From NCBI GenBank assembly GCA_028551475.1, contig CM052357.1, positions 14,555,931 to 14,619,930 on the forward strand: 64,000 nucleotides of DNA, written 5' to 3'. Origin of the DNA: Casuarina equisetifolia. Taxonomy: Eukaryota; Streptophyta; Magnoliopsida; Fagales; Casuarinaceae. Below, in pieces: positions 33,917 to 46,013 of this stretch. Each line of letters opens with the position of its first letter. Within the stretch, counting starts at the first letter, position 1. Both the position numbers and the translations under genes were made by a program. The notes beneath the pieces were generated by a model. It did no database searches. It worked only from the letters and a program-made list of their open reading frames with translations, and was not told the DNA's origin.

Positions 33917-35327
33917 TTATAGAGTTATTATTATTATTATTTTAGATAATATTTAATATAGTTTTTATTAAATTATATTTATGTATATTTTTTTATTTTA
34001 TGCAGTAAAGCCAAATAGAAGAAACAGAAGAGAAAGAAGTAGAAAAAAGAATAGAAAAGAAAACAAGCAAAGGGTATGCACATGGAACCCACGTGAGGAA
34101 AGAGAAAGAGACAAAGGAACCAAACCGGGTGAATTATGAAAAGAAAGAAGGAAAAGAGAAAGGAAACACGTGGGACCCGTGAGGCTATTATGTTGTTGGT
34201 CATGAATTGTTGAAGGGGGCATGGTCGAGAAAGGGAAAAAATGGAAAAAGTGAGAATGCCGAATAGAGAGAAAAATAGACTAGAAAGAGATTCTCCTCAC
34301 TAGAAAATCAGGTTCATGTGCAACAATGCAAAACTTTGAGGTCGCTGGACGATTGGGCAAAAGTTGACCATCCTATTATTTTTCGGTGAGGGACCTTCAT
34401 TCCCATCTATTTCCCAGCCATCCTTTTCCTTTTTCTAGCCAAATTTGAGTGATTTCCAGTTATCTGAAAGCAAATTTCGATTCCTAGAGCAATTTTTGGC
34501 AACTTTATGGCAATTGCATGCAATTTCATGGCAATTTTCGACAAAGAAGTACGAATGCTGACTTTGTCTTTTCCATCAAATTTGCACGTTTCTATGGCAA
34601 TTCTACTCAATCTTTTTGTAGATCTACAACCTAGGAATCTTGATCTACATTTTTGGAAGTTTCTGTGGTAGCGTGTGGTAGCATGTGTCATCAATGCGTG
34701 CAAAAGTGCATGACGACATATGGCAACTTGCTCTTCTTCCGTTTTTCAAACAGCTCTTCCTCTACCCCCTAATGTGCAAATTTGTGCAACCTTTTTATGA
34801 TTTGAAGACATTTTGGTGACAGCTTTAATGTTTTTAATTTATAGAATGTATTGTTTAATTTCCTGCACTATTCTTGTTTTTGTAAATAGCATATTTTAAT
34901 TTATTGTGTTAGAGCTACGATGGAACTTGATTATAATGTTTGAATAGTATTTATGTTTTGTGAGACATTTTATGAATGTGAAGTTGTATATCACAGAGTT
35001 TAATGCTTTTAGATGATTAGCTATCACTTAAATGATTTGATTTGCATATTAGAGACTAACAGGAGATAACATTCAGTTGCTTCTTGTAATATGCAACCAT
35101 AGATTAATATGGATAGACATACACCATATGATTTATGTGGCTTTAGGTATAAACTAAAATATTTACAAATCTTAATGCACTTAGTTCATTTAATTCATGG
35201 GTAGAAATACGATGAGTTAATAAGCTAAGTAGGTTCGCTATACCTAGACATAGGATAGTGAATAAGTTAGGAGATTCCGCCATCACATGAGTAGAACTAA
35301 TCTTGCTAACATAGATAATTGATCTCG
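33917..35327 (+). mobile_element. GypAth 5' LTR, incomplete
   Basis: 34910-35327 is clearly alike 42055-42470 (GTTAGAGCTACGATG, GCTTCTTGTAATATG, ATGGATAGACATA, CTATACCTAGACATAGGATAG). The upstream purine-rich part (33990-34300) resembles 40950-41330. The LTR start (TGATAACTC in the 3' copy) is missing. The right end is cut by TRG fragment P. No primer site is seen, so the 5' internal part was lost. Confidence 0.72.
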
Positions 35328-35804
35328 CTGTTTCTTAACATTCTCCCACCATAAAGAAGCATATTCTTTGAGATGAAGAACAACAACTTTATACCCTTTC
35401 CGATCATCATACCCTTTGAATTCAAATACCCCTTCAATACAACGTAGCCAGTCAACAAAATCATTAGGGTCGAGAGTACCTTTGAATTCTGGGACTTCAA
35501 CACGTAAGCTTCGATCATCATCTAGTCTCCTCCTCCTCTCGCTTTCATCACTACTAGAATCTGCATGAGAATCAACTTTGTTTCCTTGGGTGTCAAGGTG
35601 GAAGTTTTGCAACATCTGGAGGACATCAGACAATTGCCCTTTCAACTGGACGACATCAGATAATTGCTCTTTTACCTTGCCTAGCTCAACTGATAACATT
35701 CTATTTGCAGCCTCCCATGGTGGAATTGGGGAAGAATCACCACTATGATTAGACGAAGAATGACTATTACGATGAGATGACGGATTACCGCTTGGATTGA
35801 ACAT
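35328..35804 (-). pseudogene. TRG gag fragment (copy P), divergent longer form
   Basis: Starting from the ATG at 35804, the protein begins MFNPSGNPSSHRNSHSSSNH. It has a longer N-terminal linker than F, including a doubled (K)EQLSDVV/GQLSDVL segment and a DSHADSSSDESERRRR stretch. The gypsy gag domain then follows (PEFKGTLDPNDFVDWLRCIEGVFEF, KVVVLHLKEYASLWWENVKKQRD). It is cut at about 35328, the same region where F continues for 340 more residues. It may come from a sister subfamily or from a closer relative of the autonomous partner. Confidence 0.8.
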
Positions 35805-35851
35805 CTTGAAAAGAGCTCACTCGAAAGAATAACCTAGGCTTTGATACCACT

Positions 35852-36557
35852 TGATGCGAATGTTATGGTGGGCTTGAGCGAGCTCGGGTTTAGAAAATAT
35901 GTAAAAATCATTTTTTTGGTGTTTTGGTTTTTTTGTGGGAAAAAGTGAGTGTTTGGTAGGGAGGAAGGGAGAAAAAAAATGAAAATAGGAATAATCAAAA
36001 TAAAAGGATAGATGCCAACAAGCTCCAAGACGTAAAGGCAATGCCACCAGTCAAGGAGGTGTTCCACCACCAATCCCTGGCAAGAATTGGATAAAGGATG
36101 CAAAAGTTGATCACACAACTTTGAGGTTTCTATTCTCTGAAAAAAAAAACTCCCTTACAATTGAAACAATGCTCCCTTTAAATAGGTAGCTAAACCTAAT
36201 TCTAGAAGGATCCTGGTAAATCAAGAATCCTTAAAACCTAATTCTAGAAGGATCTTGATAAATCAAGAATCCTTATAATTAAGAAAGTCTTAACAAATCT
36301 GGATTCTGACAAATAAGGAATCCTAGACAAATCAGAAATCTGACAAGTATGGAAACCTAAATAAATCAGGAATCTAGACAATTATAGAAAACTAAACAAA
36401 AGGAAATATTCTCAAACAATAAATTAAACCTAAGAAATTAAGGACTCAACAATTATTTAGGAAACCCCCCATATTAAAGCCTGCAGAGATGCTATAGAAT
36501 ATTCTTGGGCTGCTTCTTCAACCTTGGCCTTCTTGGACCCATTGGATTATGTTGTGA
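35852..36557 (-). mobile_element. TRG 5' LTR of copy P, truncated
   Basis: It runs on minus from about 36557 to 35852, matching the TRG LTR except that roughly the first 55 bases (including the TGATGCG end) are missing after GTTGTGA. A primer site (TGGTATCAAAGCC on minus, 35837-35849) lies next to it. No target duplication is left. Confidence 0.85.
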
Positions 36558-39260
36558 CCCAAGCAAGTATAAATTGTCAAACTTAACATATGGGCTGGAC
36601 TAAGAGCTTGGGCTGACGTAGTTGCTCCCACATCAGAACATAGTTGATATCAAAGGAATTAGTCCTTCACTTTGCATGCATAAGATTTTGATGGAGGAGT
36701 AGTACAAAGCCATTATTTAACCTTAGAGGTGCTTGAACCCACAAATGCAAGAAGTGGTGAAGGCTAAGGTAATCAAATTACTTGATGTAGGGATCATTTA
36801 TCCTATCTTAGATAGTCCCTGGGTAAGTTCTATTCAAGTTGTTCCCAAGAAGGGAGGTATGACTATTTAAAGAAATGACAATAATGAATTGATTCCAATT
36901 AGGACAATTATTGGATGGCATGTGTGTATAAATTACAAAAAAATTAAATGATGCCATGAGAAAAGATCATTTTCCTTTACCATTTATTGATCAAATGTTA
37001 GAAAGACTTGTAGGGCATCAATTTTATTGCTTCCTTGATGGGTATTTAGGGTGTAATCAAATTCACATTGCACCAAAAGATCAAGAGAAAACTACTTTCA
37101 CTTGTCCTTTGCTTTTAGAAGAATGCCTTTTGGTCTTTGTAATGCATTAACAACTTTTCAGAGATGCATGATGGCCATTTTTTTTCTAATATGGTTGAAA
37201 TATTTATTGAGATTTTCATGGATGATTTTTCTGTATTTGGCTCATCATTGACATTTGTTCAAATAATTTGGCAAGAGTCTTACAAAGGTTTGAGGAGACT
37301 AACCTTGTTTTAAATTAGGAGAAGTGTCATTTTATGATGCAAAAAGGAATAGTGCTCAAGCATAAGATATCCAAAAAGGGATTAGAGGTTGATTGACCTA
37401 AAGTGGAGGCTTTTTGGGGCATGGAGGTTTCTATAGGTAGCTCATAAAAGATTTTTTTAAAGTTACTAGACCCCTTTTAAGTTTGTTAGTTAAAGATGTG
37501 AAATTAACTTTTCTGATGAATGCTTGTAGGCTTTTAACACTTTAAAGGAAAAGTTAATATCAACATAAATCATGGTTGCACCAAAATGGTACTTACCTTT
37601 TGAGCTCATGTGTGATGCAAGTCATTTTGCAGTAGGAGTTGTTTTGGGACAAAGGAAGAATGAAATTTTTCAAACCATTTACTATGCCAATCAAACCTTG
37701 TCATGTGCATAATTGAATTATTCAACAATAGAAAAAGAACTTTTGATAAATTTTGTTATTATCTAATTGGTTCCAAAGTTGAAAAGAACAATCAAAACCT
37801 AGGTTAATCAAGTGGATTCTATTGTTACAAGAGTTTGATTGAGAGATCCAAGGATAAAAAGGAGATTGAAAATGTAGTTGCAAATTATTTGTCTAGAATT
37901 CCCAATCTAAAAGAAAAAGATCAACTAACTATGGAAGAGTTTCTTAATGAAAACATTTTTGTGCTCTAATCCATCAAAATTCCATGGTATGCTGATTTTG
38001 TCAACTATTTGGTAAGTAATCTTCTTCCTTCTAAAATGTCATATTAACAAAGAAAAAAAATTATTTTCTAACATTAAACATTATTTTTAGGGAAAGCCTT
38101 TCTGGTTTAAAGTATGTGTAGATAAGGTTATAAGGAGATGTGTTCTCGAGAAAGAGATGACCAATATCCTACACCATTGTCATGCTAGAGAGGTAGCTGG
38201 TCATTTTGGTGCCACAAAATTATAACTAAGGTTTTACAATCTAAATTTTATTGACCCACACTTTTTAGAGATGCATATTCATATGTAGCTGCATGTGATC
38301 AATGTCAAAGAACTGGTAATATTTCTAGGAAACATAAGATGCCTCGAAACAAATGTTGTTATGCATGAATTATTTAATGTTTAGGTATTGATTTTAAGGG
38401 ACCCTTTACACCTTCTTATGAAAATATGTATATTTTGGTGGCTATTGAGTATGTGTCTAAATGGGTAGAAATGATAGTATTACCAACAAATGATGCTAAG
38501 GTTGTGGTTAAATTCTTACAGAAAAATATTTTAACCTAATTTGGCACTCTTAGGGTAATCATAAGTGATAGAGGGACACATTTTTGCAACAAAAAATTTG
38601 AAGCACTTTTGGGTAAGTATGGGGTTACCAATAAGATTTTAACCTTTTATCACCCTCATACTGGTGGTCAAGTTGAGATATCAAATAGGAAAATTAAGAG
38701 AATTTTGAAAATAATTATGAATGCCTTAAGGAAAGATTGGTTAATGAAACTTGATGATGCACTTTGGGCCTATAAAATAGCATTGAAAACACCAATTGGA
38801 ATGTCTCCTTCTAGGCTAGTGTTTGGGAAGGTTTGTCATTTACCAACAGAATTAGAACATAAAGCAAATTGGGCATTGAAATTTTTGAACTTTGACATGT
38901 AGTTTGTAGGTGAAACCAGATTGTTACAACTGAATGAATTGGAGGAATTACAAGATGAGAAATATAAAAATGCCAAAATATACAAGGAACAAACAAAAAG
39001 ATGGCAATGTTAAAAACATATTATGAAAAGATTTTGAGGTTGGCCAAAAAGTATTACTTCACAACTCTCATATTAAATTGTTTCCATGTAAATTGCGGTC
39101 TTGATGGTCTGACACTTTCATAGTTACCAAGGTATTCCTATATAGAGCAATAGAAGTTATGAATGAAACCCAAGGCACATTTAAGGTGAATGGTTATAGT
39201 TTGAATCCCTACTTTGAGGGAGTCAACATGCAAAAGACTACCCTTGATCTTCCTCCTCCT
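36558..39260 (+). pseudogene. Ty3/gypsy pol remains (Athila/Tat type)
   Basis: The order RT, RNase H, integrase identifies Ty3/gypsy. RT: VVPKKGGMT, then KDHFPLPFIDQMLERL, CFLDGYLGCNQIHIAPKDQE, and the catalytic block FMDDFSVFGSS near 37216. RNase H: FELMCDASHFAVGVVLGQ with ELLINF (37590-37760). Integrase: CHAREVAGHFG (38190), PSYENMYILVAIEYVSKWVEM, the ISDRGTHFC block, and an open stretch 38609-38902 with [19 protein letters not shown] and the [25 protein letters not shown] block. The FLDGYSGYNQI-like and CHLPVELEHKA-like signatures are those of plant Athila/Tat elements. Gag and protease are missing, and stops are frequent. Confidence 0.85.
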
Positions 39261-40855
39261 TGAGTAGTAACATTGAAGATAGTTTGGCTAAAAACTGTAA
39301 AGCAAGCACTTCTTAGTAGGCAACCCAAGCATTTTGTTGGTTTTTTTGCTAGAAGTTTTGCCACCACCATCTCCTCAAAGTTCTATGTTGATATGACCTG
39401 CAATCAAGGGAGTTTTCTCATTCCTATTTTGATCTTTATTTTTCCTTTATTTTTATGTTCTTTCTTTTTACATTAAGGACAATGTTTCATTCAAGTTTGG
39501 GGGTGGAAAAATAAATTTTTGTAATAAATGTAATTGAATTTTTTTTCTCATGTCATGATTGAATCCTTTGTTGTGAATTCTTAGTAATTCTTATGAAGAT
39601 GTAGATTTTGTTCAAACTTGCAATTGTGATGTGAGTTAAGTGTGATTCTGATCATGTTGATCCATTTATTGAGCACTAAAAGTCCTTCATTCATGCTCTA
39701 GAGGACATTCATGTGAAGTATGCATCTATCTTAGATCTCCCTCGGATCTTAGAATTTGTTTGATTTTCTCTTAAGGTGAAACCCTAGGTTGCATCTAATT
39801 GAGAAAATGATTTAAGCCATCTTTGGATTGTTTAAGCCTTTCAAGCCAACCCTATTTATTTATCACCAATCACCCTTTTGAACCTTGATTCATATCCATT
39901 TTTTTTATTTAACACCCACATATATATGCCCTTGAGCCTTTGACAAATTATCTTTTCATCCCACACCTTTAAACATGTTGATTTTTAGGATATAAGTCTA
40001 GTTAAGTTGAATATAAGTTGAGGGGAAGGTGGAGCATGAGAAGAAATTGATTATAATAATTGTAAAGAGCATAATATCTAATGTCTACAATAAAAAAAGA
40101 AAAAGAAATGCAACATTTGCCTAAGAATGGAATTCTCTTATCATTCATTGTCAAATTCAAGCCACTCAAGATTTAGAAATTGGCTTAAGCATAGTAGTTG
40201 GATATTATTAGCAAGATAAGATTGTAATGGTTACATTTCTAGTCCTACTACCTACTTTATTGTTGCAAGAACGCTTGTGGCTTTTGTAAGTGTCAAAAAT
40301 CCAAGTGAAATCAAGCATCTTTAGGAAGAAAAGAATGAGAAAAACAGTGATAGAAAGATCATTTGTAAGGAGCAAAAAAAATATATATAAAAAGTGACAA
40401 AAGCTCAAATTAGATCCTAGAAAGTAATGTGTTCATGGGTGAATTAAGCCTAAATGACTTTCATCTTACCCCTAGCCCAATCTTACATTAAAAACTTATA
40501 AAAGTCCTATTGATTCTTGGATAGAAGATTGGCTTACATTAGTGGAGAGAGAAATGAAAAGCAAACCTATGGGTTTGGTTAAACATTTTAAGAGATTGCA
40601 TATTAATATGGATCTATTGGAGTGCATATAGTTGAAAAAATAAGGACTCACACACACACACACACACATGGTCAACATAGTTAAGAGTCTATCTTATCTT
40701 ATTAAACAATTATGGTGGTTGGATGAAAGCTATATTTTTCTTTAAATTGTTAAGTTGAGTAATTTTTAGTGAATTTCATGAAAGGATTTTGTCCAAAACA
40801 TATATTATCTCTTACTTTTGCTCGAGGACTAGCAAAATGTCAAGTTTAGCGATCT
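39261..40855 (+). other. GypAth 3' untranslated region
   Basis: Long post-pol region as in Athila-type elements. It starts with a remnant reading LKTVKQALLSRQP (39290) and has a polypurine-like CAAGTTTGGGGGTGG at 39494-39508. A (CA)n microsatellite lies at about 40651-40668. It ends CTCGAGGACTAGCAAAATG, the block that in Athila-type elements comes just before the polypurine tract. I see no env-like gene. Confidence 0.65.
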
Positions 40856-43480
40856 TGATAACTCTATTTTTATAGGATTGAAATAATACAATTTGGTGAG
40901 ATAATATTTGAGTTTTCATATATTTATGAAAATCTTTATTATTTATTTAGCAAACCCCAAAAGAGCATGAAAAGCAAAGGAGACATGAAGAAAATAAGCA
41001 AGACAAGTGAGGAATAAAAGAAAAGAAAAAACAAAAGAAGAAAAAAAGAGAAAGGCAACGTGTAAAAGAGAAAGAAAAAGACAAAAAGGACAAGAGAGGA
41101 AATAAAGGAAAAGGCAACGTGAATTGTGAAAGGGGGGATCTAGGGCACGTTGCTCAAAGGGAGATACAAAAAGGTGGAAACGTGAATTAAGAGAGGGGGC
41201 ACTACACAAAAGAAAGAAAAGAGTGGAAAGAAAAAAAAAAGGAAAAAATGTGTGTTGCTGCTATAACCAAGGAAGAGATAGAAAAATAAAGAAGAAAAGG
41301 GGAGATAGAGGTGTGAAAGCTTACAGCTACTTTATACCATTCTTGATTTTGGTTTGATTGTAGGAATTTTACAAAGATGTTGTACTTAATTTCTACCATT
41401 TCTTTGGTTTATTATTTTATTATATTCTAAATTTCTTTTGTTAGAGTAAAGATATAGCCTAATTATGATGATGTGAATTTTGTAAGTTTCTATGTGATAA
41501 ATTTATTTTTATAAAGTTATTTTACCTATTTTTGAGCAATAAATAACTTTAATAATTGTGAGAAAACATATGAATTCCTCCTTATTTACCTAAATTTGTC
41601 TTGTTTATGTAGCATAAGGAGGCATGGAGAAAATGAATGGAAAGGGAGAGCTTGATGCTCATTATATGGCAAAATCATAATATCAAGATCAAGAGTCAAG
41701 ATGGGCTTGGGCTTTGGATGATTGTTATTAAATGTTTTGTTATTGTTGTGTTTTCTAAATGAATAGAAAACACAGTCATGTTAGGAATTCAAATCTCAAT
41801 TAATTTAGAAGTTTAAAATTCAATTGTTTTAGGTATCCAAAATCAACTTCTATTGGGATAAGGTCTAAATCCAAAACTCTATTTAAGAGAAAAGAAGAAA
41901 GGAAAGAAAAGGGAGGAGGAAATTGAGCACAACTCAAGGTTTTCTTGAAGAAAAGACAAAAAGGGTGACAACCTTCTTGTTCTTAAATTCAAGATGCCTT
42001 TTTTTATTTCTTATTATTGTTTTTCCTTATTATTTCTTTATGCTTTAGTTTATTTTTGTTAGAGCTACGATGTAACCTAATTATGATGGTATGAATCTTA
42101 TGATTGTTATGTTTTACAAGATATTTTATTTATGTGAAGTTGCATATTATTATGTTTAATGCTTTTAAGTGATTAGCTACTACTTAAATGATCATATTTG
42201 TTGTTTAAGACCGGCAGGAGATGATATGCAATTGCTTCTTGTAATATGTAACCACAAATTAAATATGGATAGACATATACCATATTGTTTGTGTGACTTT
42301 TGGTGTAAACTGGAAATGTTCATAAATCCTAATGCATTTGGTTTGTTTCAATTCACTTATATAGATATAGTGAATTAATGAACTAAGTAGATTTGCTATA
42401 CATAGATATAGGATAGTAAATAAATTAGGAAGTTCTGCCATCACATAGATATTACCCATCTTGCAAGTATAAATAATCAATATTAATACTTAGTAGTTAT
42501 GTTAAAATCATATAATCTTTTATGAACTTCTAGCAAAAATAATCTTACATCAATTAGATCTCTTGTTAAAATCATATGTTAGAGCATATGTCACGCATAA
42601 CAACATTTGTTTCGAGGAGTTAGTTGATTAGTTAGTTAATCTATCATATATCAGTTTGGCTTGCTAGATAAATTCTAGGAGTTGTTCACCATTAGTAATT
42701 AGTTAGCTTAGTAATCACCAGTCTTTATGGGATGATATCTTACTCATCATTATATTACTTGTTCAACATGTTCACTTGCATTTAAATTTCACTGAATACT
42801 ATACTTTGGAAGATATTTTATTCATGTGAGTTATATATTATTATGCTTAATGCTTTTAAGTGATTGACCACCACTAGAATGATTTGATGTGCATATTTGA
42901 GACTAAGAGGTAATAATATGCAATTGCTTCTTGTAATATATAACTATAAATTAAATATGGATAGACATACTATGTTGTTTGTGTGAATTTTAGTGATAAG
43001 ATAATATAAAAATTTATTATAAACCAGGAATGTTCATAAATCCTAATACATTTGGTTTGTTTTAATTCACAAGTAGAGATATAGTGAATTAATGAACTAA
43101 ATAGGTTTACTATACCTAAACATAGGATAGTAAATAAATTAAGAAGTTTCACCATCACACAGGTATTATCATTCTTGTAGGCATAAACTATGGAAATTCA
43201 TATCTAGTAGTTATCATGAAATTGAATGTTCTAACATGTTTCTCATATTGATTTTTCTTACTTGGATTCAATTTTAATTAGTCTTTAATTTTTTTTTTAG
43301 AAATTTTGAATTTTAATTCATTATCACTATCTTTTGATTTGCAAGATAAATTTTAGGATTAATTCATTGTTTGTACTTAACTACTTTAGTATTCACCAAT
43401 CTCTATAGAACAATACTTTTCTTATCATTATAGTAATTGTTTAACATGTTCACTTGCATCTAAAATTCATTAAACAACAT
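40856..43480 (+). mobile_element. GypAth 3' LTR with internal tandem duplications
   Basis: It starts TGATAACTC after a decayed polypurine tract (40841-40855). 40960-41330 is strongly purine-rich. A block beginning GTTAGAG(C/T)(T/A)(A/C)(C/G)GAT occurs near 41442 and again at 42058. The stretch 42100-42790 is repeated in decayed form at 42800-43480 (GCTTTTAAGTGATTG, GCTTCTTGTAATATNTAAC, ATGGATAGACATA, CTATACCTAAACATAGGATAG). So the LTR looks like two or three partial copies in series. The exact 3' end is not clear. Confidence 0.65.
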
Positions 43481-43819
43481 GAACATAAAGAACAAAGAAA
43501 TTCTTATAAGGAAAAGTCTTTCTTAGAATTCAATTTAGAAGCCTTATCGAGCCAGTGCATATAAAAGGCTAATAAAGGAGATATTTCTAGCTTAGAAGAT
43601 CATATTTGTTCATCTCTTGTTCGAGATTTGACAATATAAATCTTGAGTTTTTTGTCTCAAGGGTCTAATGTCATGATTTGAAATTTAAAACTTCATGAAA
43701 TACAATTAACTTTTAAGAATTTTCTCTAGACCAATAATATAAAGGTGTGTACACATAACTATTTTCAAATTTTGTTAGTATTAATATTTTATTTCCATTA
43801 ATATAGTTCAAGTGAGAGA
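43481..43819. other. Unclassified flank of the plastid insertion
   Basis: No gene is seen. 43495-43660 resembles 45935-46013 plus 47634-47810: TTCTTAGAATTC, GGAGATA(T/C)TTCTAGC(T/C)TAGAAGAT and ATCTCTTGTTC with a later TTTTTGTCTCA block. The plastid DNA is thus bracketed by two related copies of the same sequence. Confidence 0.5.
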
Positions 43820-44006
43820 ATGTTAGCCTAATTTGATGGATCGATCCAATAAGATAAAAATCAAATATTCTTAGAATTATCCATTAATATGGCATGTTGG
43901 TTTTTCCATTCCTTCCTTTAAAGATCAGTCGTGGTCTTACAAAATGTACCGATGGTATTGACAAATCCGTTGGTTCATAAAAATGTGTAAAAAATGCTAG
44001 TCGCAC

Positions 44007-44043
44007 TTAAAAGCCGAGTACTCTACCATAGAGTTAGCAACCT
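44007..44043 (-). pseudogene. trnK-UUU: Plastid trnK-UUU exon 1 (nuclear copy)
   Basis: The minus strand reads the 37-nt 5' exon ending in CTTTTAA, followed by the intron start GTGCGACTAGCAT. The first base is A instead of G, and the D-loop part reads CTCTATGG where plastid copies usually have CTCAACGG. The 3' exon is not here. It cannot make a tRNA in the nucleus. Confidence 0.88.
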
Positions 44044-44876
44044 GAATCAAAATGTATAAATCTAATCATAATAAAAAAAGAGATTGAATTTTTACTCAAT
44101 TCAAATATTTTCATATTAACATACAAAAATAGAAAAAATATTTTTACTCAATTTTGAGCATAACATAAAAATGAACATATCATATTCATATTTTGCAATA
44201 CAATACAATGACGTCCAAGATAAGAATATAGATTAAGATAATTAAGATAAAAATATGGATAAAATTCAAATTTGTAGACTACCATAGATTTTGTTCGTAT
44301 GCTATTCATTATCATCTTATTCATCTTTTTGAATAATAAAAAAAACAATAAAGACTTTTTATTTCTATATCCCAACAAATCTAAATCCCAACAAATCCAA
44401 TGAACCTATTGGTTGAATAAAGTAAAATAAAAACCAAGTCTATAGAATCGAGAGAAATTGATACATTTATGATTAAATTATTTGTTTGATATACTGTTGT
44501 CAATATGAGGTAAATGTTGCGAAAAGAATATAATGTAGAAAACTATAAATTTAAAATAAAAAAGTGAAATTAAAGTTTCAATGAAAGGTAAACCATTATT
44601 GAATTCTCGATAATGTAAAATTCTATATTTATAGATTCAACTATTTCATTCATTTGTTCACTTGATCCTTTTTCTCTCTATCTGTCTTATATGAATGAAT
44701 TTATTTCACTAAACGAAAAAAAAATTGTTGTCGTGTCGTTATAGACGACGACATTTTAGGATAGTAATCCTAAATTGAATAGGAATAGAGGGGGAGTTCT
44801 ATAGAAAAGGTTACATAAAGTTATAGAACAGTCACCCTCCCTTTTTTCTTATATTTCATTATTTTGATTTCATTTT

Positions 44877-45088
44877 TTAATTAAAAGAAAGTTCCATAAA
44901 AACTCTTGCCTTCTTTGAAATATCATGAACAGTTCCCGTAGGTTGAGCACCCTTTTCGAGGAAATATAGAATAGCGGGAACATTTAAATAAGTTTGATTC
45001 TTTATCGGATCATAAAAACCCACTTTACGAAGATCTCTTCCCTCTCTTCGGGATCGAACATCAATTGCAACGATTCGATAAACCGCTC
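44877..45088 (-). pseudogene. rps16: Plastid rps16 exon 2 (nuclear copy)
   Basis: Exon 2 of the plastid gene for small-subunit ribosomal protein bS16. The minus-strand frame reads [19 protein letters not shown], then [33 protein letters not shown] and a short end ELSFN before TAA. The frame is still open over about 70 codons, which suggests either recent transfer or chance survival. Exon 1 (about 13 codons) and a nuclear promoter are missing, and a group II intron would not splice from a nuclear transcript. It is therefore a non-functional copy. Confidence 0.9.
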
Positions 45089-45930
45089 ATTGGGATAGAT
45101 ATAGATAAATAATACCCCCCCTAGAAACGTATAAGAAGTTTTCTCCTCGTACGGCTCAAGAAAATTCGAAATTATGTCTAGATATAGAATTATCTAGAAT
45201 TTATAATTAATATCAAATAGATCCATCAAATCAATTAAACTATGTTTAAGTCCCTTTTCTTATTCCTTATTCTTTCTTTTCTTGCCCGAAAAAGAAAAAA
45301 TCATTTATATTCATATCCTCATAACTCAAGTTAGATAATTCTCAAATAACCCAAAAGAAAACCTTTAGGTATTTCATTTATTGAGCGGTCTCTAAACGCA
45401 CTTTTTGTCTGTCTACTTTAGAATTTTTTTTTCATTATGATCTATTTTTTGAGACAACCGAAAACGGTATTTACTTGTTCCAGGATTCTTTATCGTTGCC
45501 TTGAATCGTTGGGTTTAGACATTACTTCGGTGATCCTTAATCATTTCAAAAAACGGCAGCAACATACCCATTTTTTGAATTTCTTTCTATCAAAGAATCA
45601 TACAAATAGTTGATTCCCGCACGATACGCCTTTGATCGAAAGAGTTTGACCAATTCCAATATATGAATTTGAAACTTGCTAGGATTAAATCCTTTCCATT
45701 TCTATATGAAAAATATACTTACGAAGTTGTTTCAACTTATTAATTAACACTAACCCTAGACCCATACCCCTCAAAAACGAATCAATACTTTTGACTCGAG
45801 CTCCATCATGATCATGTACTATTTACACCGTAACCCCCAAAAATGAGATTTTTCTAGTGGAACAAAACAAATGATGTTGAGCCAAGAGCACCCTCATTCC
45901 CATATAATTAATATCTATAAAATTAATATA
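45089..45930 (-). pseudogene. Plastid rps16 group II intron, partial
   Basis: The 3' part holds domain V (GAGCCGTACGAGGAGAAAAC with its paired strand, around 45122-45165). It continues with plastid-typical intron sequence such as the CGTATCGTGCGGGAATCAAC block near 45610-45630 (complement) to about 45930. The intron start and exon 1 are cut off. Confidence 0.8.
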
Positions 45931-46013
45931 AAAATAAAAATTCTTCCTTAGAATTCCATTCCAAATGCCTCATAAAACCTATGTACATAGGGAGACAATA
46001 ACAGAGATACTTC

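Larger units (their letters stand above)
43820..45930 (-). other. Plastid DNA in the nucleus (NUPT): trnK to rps16
   Basis: About 2.1 kb is co-linear with the large single-copy region of plastid genomes: part of the trnK-UUU intron, trnK exon 1 (44007-44043), the trnK-rps16 spacer, rps16 exon 2 (44877-45088) and most of the rps16 group II intron. All are on the minus strand in the plastid order. The outer limits are approximate because the flanks decay into repeat sequence. matK and rps16 exon 1 are absent. The surroundings are wholly nuclear retrotransposons, so this is a transfer and not a contig error, though a check of reads across the ends is warranted. Confidence 0.88.

Noticed and set aside
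34020..34222. Leucine/phenylalanine-rich minus-strand frames at 33979-34222, and similar ones at 40943-41399 and 53652-53924
   Set aside because: They are translations of purine- or pyrimidine-rich LTR tracts, not membrane proteins. No family resemblance is seen.
40645..40670. (CA)n run as a regulatory element
   Set aside because: A plain microsatellite of about nine units with no further context.
39260..40855. An env-like gene after pol, as found in some Athila elements
   Set aside because: I looked for a long open frame with a signal peptide and membrane segment after the integrase. Only short frames are present.
44148..44378. 76-codon minus-strand frame in the trnK-rps16 spacer
   Set aside because: This is AT-rich plastid spacer sequence with no known gene at that place.
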